A stretch of DNA of 64,000 bases from Planococcus shenhongbingii (GTDB lineage Bacteria; Bacillota; Bacilli; Bacillales_A; Planococcaceae): assembly GCF_030413635.1 (NCBI RefSeq), contig NZ_CP129235.1:3410001-3474000 (forward strand). The letters are read 5' to 3'. Shown here in pieces: positions 25,475 through 32,258 of this stretch; positions within the stretch are counted from its first letter, which is position 1; every line of letters begins with the position of its first letter. The notes under the pieces were generated by a model. The model worked only from the letters and a program-made list of their open reading frames with translations, made no database searches and was not told the DNA's origin. The position numbers and the translations under genes are program-made.

Positions 25475-25499
25475 GTTTCAGGTTTATCGGAGAGGGTAA
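25475..25499 (+). promoter_or_regulatory. SigB-type promoter of the DJ-1/PfpI gene
   Basis: GTTTCA (25475-25480), 13 bases, GGGTAA (25494-25499), 42 bases before the start codon. Confidence 0.62.
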
Positions 25500-25541
25500 A
25501 TGAACAAATAGACAATTAGTTACGCTAAGGAGGAAGAACTT

Positions 25542-26246
25542 ATGGCAAAAGTGATGGCAGTTTTATCAAGTGGATATGCAGATGAAGAAAACAATTATGT
25601 AACAGGCTGGTGGGCTGAAGAATTATTCGCACCTGTTCTTGCCTTGCAGGAGGAAGGGCATACAGTTGGCCTTGCTTCGCCTAAAGGCGGCAAACCTGTT
25701 GTAGATCCATTAAGCCTCAGTGAAGATTATGATCCCGAAGGCAAATATAAAAAACTTTACGAATCCGGCATTGCCGATAAAACCACGCCTATTGTAGACG
25801 TTAAAGCAAGTGATTATGATGCCATTTTCATCGTCGGCGGGCATGGTGCCATGTTTGATTTGGCCCATAATGAAGATTTGCACGCTATCATCAATATTGT
25901 TTACGGACTTGGCGGCATTGTAGCAGCGGTCTGCCATGGACCTGCTCCTCTGGTCTACACGAAACTTCCAAATGGGCGCGGCATTCTGGAAGGATTGAAT
26001 GTCACGGGATATCCGAACAGCATGGAACCGAAAGAAGTCCGCGGCTTGCTTCCATTCAGTCTGGAAGATGAGCTGCGTAAAATTGCTAATTACAAAGCTG
26101 AAACCAACGAAAAGGAGTACGTCGTATGGGGAAGTGACCAAATTTTGACCGGCCGGGATCCACAATCCTCCCCTCAATTTGGCAAGGAATTGGCGAAAAA
26201 GCTGACAAGCATTGAGAAGAAAGAGGAAGAGAAGTTTTTTGATTAA
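25542..26246 (+). CDS. DJ-1/PfpI superfamily protein, Hsp31-like
   Basis: 234 residues. Class I glutamine-amidotransferase-like fold with the nucleophile elbow AAVCHGPAPL (Cys near 128), the conserved acidic residue in GWWAEELFAPV near residue 25 and GGHGAMFDL near 103. The insert PKGGKPVVDPLSLSEDYDPE after the first strand is typical of the Hsp31/YhbO-like glyoxalase-III and chaperone group. Likely detoxifies glyoxals or protects proteins during stress; activity in this organism is inferred. AAGGAGGAAG and a SigB-type promoter precede it. Confidence 0.9.
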   Translation: MAKVMAVLSSGYADEENNYVTGWWAEELFAPVLALQEEGHTVGLASPKGGKPVVDPLSLSEDYDPEGKYKKLYESGIADKTTPIVDVKASDYDAIFIVGGHGAMFDLAHNEDLHAIINIVYGLGGIVAAVCHGPAPLVYTKLPNGRGILEGLNVTGYPNSMEPKEVRGLLPFSLEDELRKIANYKAETNEKEYVVWGSDQILTGRDPQSSPQFGKELAKKLTSIEKKEEEKFFD

Positions 26247-26300
26247 CCCAATAACTTTAGGGTATGTAAATTGTATAGAGTAAAACGGGGAGGTAATGGC

Positions 26301-26507
26301 ATGAGTGAAAAAGACCCAAAAGAAAAAGAATATATGAAAGCCAGTAAGGAAACCTTAAAACATCCACCCGACAAAAAAGAAGGTTTGGAAGAACCGAGAG
26401 TCACCGGTTATAAACCCATTCAAATCGGTATCGTTGTCTTCGTTATTATTGTGCTAATTATTATAATCATTGGAATCAGTTCAAATATGTGGGGACTTTT
26501 TGGCTGA
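26301..26507 (+). CDS. Small single-span membrane protein
   Basis: 68 residues from the ATG at 26301 (GGGGAGG upstream); ten extra codons of open frame are ignored. The first 45 residues are charged (MSEKDPKEKEYMKASKET), followed by one membrane helix rich in isoleucine and valine (about 45-64). I do not recognise a named family, though small proteins of this type are common near Bacillales stress genes. A GGGTAT box lies upstream at about 26260, but no fitting SigB -35 is visible. Its own terminator follows. Confidence 0.65.
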   Translation: MSEKDPKEKEYMKASKETLKHPPDKKEGLEEPRVTGYKPIQIGIVVFVIIVLIIIIIGISSNMWGLFG

Positions 26508-26529
26508 TTGCTTGTAAGCAATCAGTTTT
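26503..26529 (+). terminator. Terminator of the small membrane protein gene
   Basis: CTGATTGCTT and AAGCAATCAG with a TGT loop, followed by TTTTC. Confidence 0.7.
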
Positions 26530-26548
26530 CTATGGTTCAGCTATAAGT

Positions 26549-26588
26549 AAAAAGAAGCTTTTCGCAGCGCTGCGAAAAGCTTCTTTTT
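26549..26588. terminator. Bidirectional palindromic terminator, mainly for the HtrA gene
   Basis: A 20-base-arm perfect palindrome centred at 26568/26569 (AAAAAGAAGCTTTTCGCAGC and its complement), with the last base touching the HtrA stop codon. Confidence 0.82.
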
Positions 26589-27775
26589 TATAGGCTTTCT
26601 GTTAATTCAATCTCAGCTTCCACCAATTCTCCACCACGGTAAACTTTCACATTCAAGGTTTCACCGATCTTAGTTTCATTATAAAGATGCTGGCGAAGTT
26701 CCAATACCGAGTTTACCGGCTCTCCATCCATTTCGACGATTACATCGTATGCTTGAATTCCCGCTTTGTCAGCACCCGAACCTGGAGCTACTTCACTTAC
26801 TACAACGCCTTCTGTTACATTAGCCGGCAAAGACAGTTCGGTGTTCCAGTATTGCTTCGGGATACCTGCCAAATCCATAATGCTGATACCAATAGCCGGA
26901 CGTTCAACTTCGCCTTCTTTTTCCAGGTCTTCGATGATTGGAACAGCAGTATTGATCGGAATCGCAAGACCGATTCCCTCCACAGCGTCCTGGGCTATTT
27001 TCATCGAGTTAATCCCGATTACTTGGCCTTGGCTGTTGATCAGCGCACCACCACTATTCCCTGGGTTGATTGCTGCGTCTGTTTGAAGAACTTCAGCCTG
27101 CCAGTCTTCAGTTCCATCACCATTGATATCAATAGGCACCAAACGTTCAGTTCCGGAAATGACGCCCGTTGTTACCGATCCCGAGAATTGAAGGCCCAGC
27201 GGATTACCGATTGCAATAACCGGCTCTCCCGCTTTCAGCACAGAAGAGTCTCCAAATTCAGCAACTGTTGAAATGCTGTCACCGTCAACTTTCAATACTG
27301 CCAGATCTGTCCAGACATCGGTCCCTAGAACTTCTGCGTCCAGTTCAGTTTCATCCGCTAATGTCACTTTCACTTTCTCTGCGCCTTCTACTACATGATT
27401 ATTGGTGACAATATACGCAGACCCATTATCTTTTTTATAAATTACTCCAGACCCTGTGCCCGCTTCTTTTGCTTCTGAATTAGCGGCTGGCACGAATGGA
27501 TTCTGCTGTGCTGTTTTCATATTGGTTATCCCTACTACCGCTGCTGAAGTGGCTTCTACAATTTCTGTGACATCCGTTGTGACGATATCGGAAAGACTTT
27601 GCACTCCGCTGGCCGTTTCTACGGTTCTCGGCTGATTTTCAGCTGATGCCTCCATATCCGCAAATTCAGGAATTACTACTCCAACCAGCACTGCCCCAGC
27701 AATCAATCCCGTAAAACTTGATGCAAAATAGCCTGAACGTTTTTTCTTTGGTTCGCTTGATTTATAATATCCCAT
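26588..27775 (-). CDS. htrA: HtrA-like membrane-anchored serine protease (S1C)
   Basis: 395 residues. Short cytoplasmic N-terminus, one membrane helix (about 19-38), a trypsin-like domain with the catalytic triad in VTNNHVVEGAE (His), DLAVLKVD (Asp) and NPGNSGGALIN (Ser, about 247), and a C-terminal PDZ domain from about 290 (GVVVSEVAPGSGADKAGIQ). It degrades misfolded exported proteins at the membrane surface. The next gene upstream on the same strand, 14 bases away, is a PrsA-like foldase, and a two-component system is beyond that; in B. subtilis HtrA-type proteases are induced by the CssRS secretion-stress system. This context suggests similar control, not proof. Confidence 0.93.
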   Translation of the reverse strand: MGYYKSSEPKKKRSGYFASSFTGLIAGAVLVGVVIPEFADMEASAENQPRTVETASGVQSLSDIVTTDVTEIVEATSAAVVGITNMKTAQQNPFVPAANSEAKEAGTGSGVIYKKDNGSAYIVTNNHVVEGAEKVKVTLADETELDAEVLGTDVWTDLAVLKVDGDSISTVAEFGDSSVLKAGEPVIAIGNPLGLQFSGSVTTGVISGTERLVPIDINGDGTEDWQAEVLQTDAAINPGNSGGALINSQGQVIGINSMKIAQDAVEGIGLAIPINTAVPIIEDLEKEGEVERPAIGISIMDLAGIPKQYWNTELSLPANVTEGVVVSEVAPGSGADKAGIQAYDVIVEMDGEPVNSVLELRQHLYNETKIGETLNVKVYRGGELVEAEIELTESL

Positions 27776-27789
27776 AATGTTTTCTCTCC

Positions 27790-28653
27790 TTAAGTTAATT
27801 TACTTTCAATTTCATATGACTCTTTTTTCTCAGTCAGCCAAGAAGCAAATCTGGTGTTTAAGGCTTCATTGAATAAAGTTTCTTCGATTTTTTCTTTGCT
27901 GTTTTCTAAAGTGGCTTTTTTCGCTTCTTTTTTATCCGTTACTTTAATGATATGAAAACCGAATTCCGTTTCTACCGGCTCACTGATTTCATCTGCATCC
28001 AGGGCAAAAGCCGCTTTTTCAAATTCAGGTGCCATTTTGCCTGCGCCAAACCAGCCAAGTTCACCGCCGTTGTCTGCAGTAGCTGCATCCGTTGAATATT
28101 CTTTAGCCAATTCAGCAAAATCTCCGCCATCCGCTAACTTCGCCGCAACTTTATCCGCTTTTTCTTTTGTCTCCACTAAGATATGGCTCGCTTCAACTTG
28201 AGCAGGCTGAGCCAGGCTTTCTTTGTTTTCTTCAAAAAAGGTCTTGATTTGTTCATCCGTTATTTCAATCTCAGGACCGATCAGCTTTTTGATTTTCGTA
28301 TACATTTCTATTTCCTGTTTTAAATCATCCATTGACAGACCGCTTGCTTTCAATACGGATGCGAGGGCTTCTTTTCCGCCATAAGCTTCTTCATATACTG
28401 CCATCTCTTTATTAAGATCTTCTTGCGTCACTTCGATTTCCGCTTTTTCAGCTTCTTGGTCGACGATTTCATTTGTAATCATTAAATTGAGCGTTTCAGC
28501 CCCTGACGCTTGCACCATTTCTCCATAAAGTGCATCCCGCTCGATTTCTTTTCCATTTACTGTTGCTACCGCTTCGCTCGGCGCAAAGCTTGCTGCCAAG
28601 AACACTGCTGAGGCAATCACTGCTCCGATTGCTATATACACTGCTTTTTTCAT
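27790..28653 (-). CDS. PrsA/SurA-type peptidyl-prolyl isomerase (non-lipoprotein)
   Basis: 287 residues from the ATG at 28653 (a TTG two codons earlier is possible). The N-terminal helix is a signal or anchor, but the expected lipobox cysteine is absent (FLAASFAPSEAVATVNG). A SurA-N-like domain follows, then a parvulin domain (about 150-245): EASHILVETKEKADKVAAKL, GGELGWFGAGKMAPEFEKAA and ETEFGFHIIKV, all standard. It should help fold exported proteins. It is cotranscribed with htrA. Loss of the lipobox means it is held by its uncleaved helix or is released, unlike B. subtilis PrsA. Confidence 0.9.
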   Translation of the reverse strand: MKKAVYIAIGAVIASAVFLAASFAPSEAVATVNGKEIERDALYGEMVQASGAETLNLMITNEIVDQEAEKAEIEVTQEDLNKEMAVYEEAYGGKEALASVLKASGLSMDDLKQEIEMYTKIKKLIGPEIEITDEQIKTFFEENKESLAQPAQVEASHILVETKEKADKVAAKLADGGDFAELAKEYSTDAATADNGGELGWFGAGKMAPEFEKAAFALDADEISEPVETEFGFHIIKVTDKKEAKKATLENSKEKIEETLFNEALNTRFASWLTEKKESYEIESKLT

Positions 28654-28713
28654 CCTCAACCCTCTTCCTTCATCTCGTTAAATTAATCTTAACAAGCAAA
28701 TATGAATAAACTA

Positions 28714-28749
28714 TGACCAAACTTTTAAGAGATATGTAAAGTTTGGTCA
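28714..28749. promoter_or_regulatory. 36-bp inverted repeat upstream of prsA-htrA
   Basis: Arms TGACCAAACTTT (28714-28725) and AAAGTTTGGTCA (28738-28749) are perfectly complementary, 12 bases apart. No T-run follows, so it is unlikely to be a terminator; a binding site for a dimeric regulator is more probable, possibly the response regulator encoded at 30217-30897. Confidence 0.55.
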
Positions 28750-28769
28750 AATAAGAGTAATTAGAAAAA

Positions 28770-28793
28770 ACCTGAAGCAACATGCCTTCAGGT
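28770..28793 (-). terminator. Terminator of the two-component operon
   Basis: ACCTGAAG / CTTCAGGT with an 8-base loop; on the minus strand the stem is followed by TTTTTTCTAA. Confidence 0.75.
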
Positions 28794-28805
28794 CTTTTAA
28801 TAACT

Positions 28806-30236
28806 TCACACTATTTCTGGTTCATCTGCAGATTTTGCTTTATGCGGCAAGTGAATGGTAAACTTCGTGCCTTTGCCTTTTTCACTTTCCACCCGGATGT
28901 CGCCGTCGTGCAGCGTGACCAACTGTTTCACAATCGATAGCCCAAGGCCAAATTGGCCGCTCCCCCTCGACAAATCCGATTTGTAAAAGCGCCGCCAAAT
29001 CATATCGATTTCTTCCACATCAATACCAGTACCGCTGTCTTGCACTTCGATGACCATAAATCGCGGTTCATGGAATGCCTTCAATAAAATCCGGCCATTC
29101 TCTGTAAACTGGATGCTATTTTTCACGATATTCGTCAGTATCTGAATCAAGCGATCCATATCTCCATAAATCACTTGGTCAGGCTCTGTTTGCACTTCAA
29201 TAACATTTCCTTTCTCAGCTGCCTGCATTTGCAATTGTTCCTGGATGATTTCCAAAAGTTCATCTGCTTCAATTTCTTCTTTCGTCAGCGTCACTTGGTT
29301 CGAGCGGATCTTTTCGTAATCCAAATTTTCATTAACCAGCCGCATCAGGCGCTTTGTTTCATCACTCACCAATCGGATTCCTTTTTCCCGCTGGTCTTCC
29401 TCAATCATATTATTGCGCAGGCCTTCGATCACTCCGGCAATCGTTGTCAATGGCGTGCGCATTTCGTGGGAAACGTCTGCCATGAATTGGCGCCTTCTAT
29501 TTTCCAGCCGCTCTATTTCTTCATTGGACCGCTGCAGTTTATTTGCCATTTTGTTGAAATCTTTTGCCAAGTCACCAAATTCATCAAAATGAGATTCCGG
29601 CAAGTTGACTGCATAATTGCCTTCACTAATCATTGCCACGGCTTTTTGCATGCGCTGAAGCCGGCTAACATGCAGTTTCGACAGCAATAAGCTCAGCAGC
29701 AATGCTACGGCCAGTGCAATCAGTATGGTGGTCAAGAGTGATTTATTGAGTTCTGAAATCATTTCACTTGTCCCGCTGATGGGCGAGGCCAAAAGCACGC
29801 CTCCGATCAACCGGCCATTTTCTACATAAGGCAATGCCACAAATGTAACGGTATATTCAAAACGCTGGACATCACGGTTGACGACCAAGGTTTCTCCTTG
29901 TTCAATGACATTCCACTCTTCCTGTGTCAGTACGACCGGCGGAAAATTACCGGCAGATGGATAAAGAATCCGGCTTTGCTGGTCAAAGACAATGAAATTG
30001 ATGTTTCTCGCCTCTAACATCGATACATAGGACTGCAGCCCTGAACCTGGCCGCGGACTTTCTAGCACTTCGAGAATTTTTTGGCCGTAACTTTCAAGCT
30101 CTTCCGCTTTTTCCTCATAAGCAAAGTCTTCTACATATTGGACAAACAATAAACTCAAAACCAAAAAAGCGATGAGCAGGATGCTCAAATGGCTGGCAAT
30201 AAGCTGATAGAAATATTTAATCCGCATGTTCTTCAA
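28806..30236 (-). CDS. Sensor histidine kinase
   Basis: 476 residues starting at a TTG with GTAGGG upstream (an ATG at 30227 is the alternative). Two membrane helices (about 12-32 and 166-185) flank an extracytoplasmic sensor domain of about 130 residues. HAMP follows (about 187-240), then the HisKA box FMADVSHEMRTPLTTIAGVI with the phosphorylated His near 252, the N box IVKNSIQF, DSGTGID and GLGLSIVKQL. It overlaps the response regulator gene by 20 bases. The signal is unknown; the nearby prsA-htrA pair and the 36-bp inverted repeat make an envelope or secretion-stress signal plausible. Confidence 0.92.
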   Translation of the reverse strand: MKNMRIKYFYQLIASHLSILLIAFLVLSLLFVQYVEDFAYEEKAEELESYGQKILEVLESPRPGSGLQSYVSMLEARNINFIVFDQQSRILYPSAGNFPPVVLTQEEWNVIEQGETLVVNRDVQRFEYTVTFVALPYVENGRLIGGVLLASPISGTSEMISELNKSLLTTILIALAVALLLSLLLSKLHVSRLQRMQKAVAMISEGNYAVNLPESHFDEFGDLAKDFNKMANKLQRSNEEIERLENRRRQFMADVSHEMRTPLTTIAGVIEGLRNNMIEEDQREKGIRLVSDETKRLMRLVNENLDYEKIRSNQVTLTKEEIEADELLEIIQEQLQMQAAEKGNVIEVQTEPDQVIYGDMDRLIQILTNIVKNSIQFTENGRILLKAFHEPRFMVIEVQDSGTGIDVEEIDMIWRRFYKSDLSRGSGQFGLGLSIVKQLVTLHDGDIRVESEKGKGTKFTIHLPHKAKSADEPEIV

Positions 30237-30897
30237 ATTTATACCCTACTCCCCAAACGGTATGGAACAATGTGTCACCGCCGGATATTTTCTTGCGGAG
30301 CCGCTTGATATGGACATCGACTGTCCGTTCATCCCCGTAAAATTGATAGCCCCACACTTGCTCAAGCAACTGTTCCCGGCTGAAAACCTGCTTTGGATGC
30401 TGCAGGAAAAACACAAGCAGATCAAATTCCTTTGGCGTCAGACTTTGAACCTGTTCTCCGTCTTTCTGTACATCTCTTGTCTCTTTATTGACCAGGAAAT
30501 GCTTTGTTTGAATCGTATCCGATACCGGCTCCGTTTTTTGGGATCTCCGCATGACCGCTTTGATGCGTGCCATTAAAGTCAACGGGCTGAACGGTTTCGT
30601 CACATAATCATCCGCCCCCATTTCAAACCCGATTACCTGATCCGATTCGCTGTCTTTGGCTGTCAGCATGATAATGGGAACAAGATTTCCTTCTTCCCGT
30701 ATTTTCCGGCAAAGTGCAATGCCGTCCATCCCTGGCAGCATCCAGTCCAGAATCAGCAAATCGTAATTTCCCTGCTGATATTTTTGATATCCTTCAAGTC
30801 CATCTGCTGCAAACTCTCCCGTTATTCCTTCTTTCGAGAAAAATAATTCCAGCATCGAACTTACACTCGGGTTGTCTTCCACCACCAAAATTTTCAT
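30217..30897 (-). CDS. OmpR/PhoB-family response regulator
   Basis: 226 residues from the ATG at 30897 (CGGAGG upstream); 13 further codons are open but unsupported. The receiver domain has the acidic pocket VVEDN, phospho-acceptor Asp in LLILDWMLPGMDG, the threonine of MLTAKD and the lysine in VTKPFSP. A winged-helix DNA-binding domain follows (about 130-226) with LTPKEFDLLVFFLQHP and GDERTVDVHIKRLRKKI. It is the first gene of the two-component operon and is translationally linked to the kinase. Confidence 0.94.
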   Translation of the reverse strand: MKILVVEDNPSVSSMLELFFSKEGITGEFAADGLEGYQKYQQGNYDLLILDWMLPGMDGIALCRKIREEGNLVPIIMLTAKDSESDQVIGFEMGADDYVTKPFSPLTLMARIKAVMRRSQKTEPVSDTIQTKHFLVNKETRDVQKDGEQVQSLTPKEFDLLVFFLQHPKQVFSREQLLEQVWGYQFYGDERTVDVHIKRLRKKISGGDTLFHTVWGVGYKFEEHAD

Positions 30898-30956
30898 ATC
30901 CAACCTCCGTCTCTTCTTTCTATAAAAGTAAAACACATTTTAATAAGACGCAAGCC

Positions 30957-31139
30957 ATTAAGAAAAGCGCAAGTGCCCATGTAGATTCAACGGGCATAAG
31001 ACGGACCATCGAAACGGCGTGTTTCTGCCGTACAGATGGTTGGCTTATGACTCTAGAATCTGGGCACTGGAGCTGGACAATATGGAAAAGCGCAAGCGTC
31101 CGTGCAGCCCCGACAAGCGCTGAATTTAAGGGAAAATAA
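30957..31139. repeat. Intergenic repeat with long nested hairpin (GCATAAG...CTTATGAC class)
   Basis: Paired blocks AGTGCCCA/TGGGCACT, GCATAAG/CTTATG and GGACCATC/GATGGTT nest into a long imperfect hairpin (about 30970-31072), followed by GGAGCTGGACA and a GAAAAGCGCAAGCG tail. The same block order (GGCATAAG, CTTATGAC, GGAGCTGGACA, AAAAGCGC) is present at 38335-38480 inside the FMN riboswitch. The sequence lies between two genes and encodes nothing obvious. Confidence 0.75.
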
Positions 31140-31140
31140 A

Positions 31141-31166
31141 AGACCGCTCTCTAAAAAGAGCGGTCT
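31141..31166 (-). terminator. Terminator of the GTPase gene
   Basis: AGACCGCTCT / AGAGCGGTCT with a CTAAAA loop; on the minus strand the stem is followed by TTTTATTTTC. Confidence 0.85.
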
Positions 31167-31179
31167 CCAATCATTCACT

Positions 31180-32193
31180 TCACACTTTTTTCTCACGCGT
31201 CCGGTATTTTTCAAACAATTCGCCAATCATGTCGTAATCAATGGCAATATTGTTTTCATAAGCGTACTTCACGCCGTAGCCAAGCGCCAGTGTCATTGCT
31301 GAAGCGACTGTTCCGCCTATGACTGAACCGGCACCCGGGATGAATTTCAAGGCTTGGCGGTAAAGTGTATGGCCGATTGTCTGTGTTGCCGTAATAACAA
31401 TCATGTCTTTCGCCGCTTTTTTGCTAAGAGGCTTATCATATAACTTCGACAATTTAATAATTAGCCCCACTTGTAAAGAAGTAAGAGGGATCACATCAGA
31501 CCCTGGAATCGGTGACGCTCCAATTACCCCTGCCGAGACACCGGAGCCGATAATCCAGCGGTTGGCAGCAGAAGATTTCTCTTTCATGCTTTTAGCGAAG
31601 AGCAGGTCTTTTCCCTTCTTTTCGAGCAAAAAAAGAATTTCCTTCTTCAAGTTTTCAAGGTTCTCACCAGTTTTTGAAGAAATGGCGATGACTTTGTATT
31701 TATTTTTTGTATGATTTTTAACGAACTGGACAATCGATGGTATGTCTTCGGCAGCATCGATTTTGTTCAGCACGATGAGAATATCTTTATTGTGTTTTTC
31801 AATCGCTGTAAACTTTTCTTTTTCGCTTTCCGAAAATACTGTTCCCGCTGCATTCAGGAAAAAGAGCACGACATCTGATTTCTGAACAAATTCGAGTGTC
31901 TTTTTCGGATTTTCATCGTTCGGGTCGTTGAGGCCAGGCGTGTCCATGAATTTGATGTTTTCCAGTCCGCGAATATTATAAGGATCCACGCTGATTGTCT
32001 CTCCGGGCATCGGGTTTGTGCTGGCGATATTTTCCCCGATGATTTTGTTGACTGTCGATGACTTTCCAGCGTTCACTTCACCAATTAACGAGATGAGCAA
32101 GTCCTGTTCGAGCATATCGTTCACTTTTTTCATTTCATTTTCAAACATTGCATCCATCATTTGGCTAACTTCTTGTTCAAACTCTTTCACCAT
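31180..32193 (-). CDS. Dynamin/Era-like GTPase with DUF697-type C-terminal region
   Basis: 337 residues. G1 is LIGEVNAGKSSTVNKI (about residues 36-51), G3 is FMDTPGLNDP (about 86), G4 is VLNKIDAAE (about 140) and G5 is ISSKTGEN. The C-terminal third has hydrophobic segments (IIGSGVSAGVIGASPIPGSD, then FIPGAGSVIGGTVASAMTLA) like DUF697/YcjF-type proteins that peripherally associate with membranes. The exact role is unknown; relatives are linked to membrane or envelope stress. GGGGGAAC precedes the start. Monocistronic. Confidence 0.82.
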   Translation of the reverse strand: MVKEFEQEVSQMMDAMFENEMKKVNDMLEQDLLISLIGEVNAGKSSTVNKIIGENIASTNPMPGETISVDPYNIRGLENIKFMDTPGLNDPNDENPKKTLEFVQKSDVVLFFLNAAGTVFSESEKEKFTAIEKHNKDILIVLNKIDAAEDIPSIVQFVKNHTKNKYKVIAISSKTGENLENLKKEILFLLEKKGKDLLFAKSMKEKSSAANRWIIGSGVSAGVIGASPIPGSDVIPLTSLQVGLIIKLSKLYDKPLSKKAAKDMIVITATQTIGHTLYRQALKFIPGAGSVIGGTVASAMTLALGYGVKYAYENNIAIDYDMIGELFEKYRTREKKV

Positions 32194-32258
32194 ATGGCGT
32201 TCCCCCTTTTCGATCTTTACTGACTATTATAATCAATTTCTATGCCTCCGTGTGATAT

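Noticed and set aside
25343..25541. Possible OhrR operator before ohr
   Set aside because: ATT-rich inverted fragments occur (AATTATTTGAAA region), but nothing close enough to the TACAATT-AATTGTA pattern, and no ohrR is nearby.
26255..26300. Possible SigB promoter before the 68-residue membrane protein
   Set aside because: A GGGTAT is present near 26260, but the nearest GTTTTT lies about 20 bases upstream of it, too far for the 12-15 base spacer.
26687..27271. 194-codon plus-strand frame over htrA
   Set aside because: Shadow of the htrA coding strand; no ribosome site, no family likeness, and the overlapped strand has a full catalytic triad.
29175..29690. 171-codon plus-strand frame over the histidine kinase
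   Set aside because: Antisense to the conserved HAMP/HisKA region; cysteine-, histidine- and phenylalanine-rich translation is typical of shadow frames.
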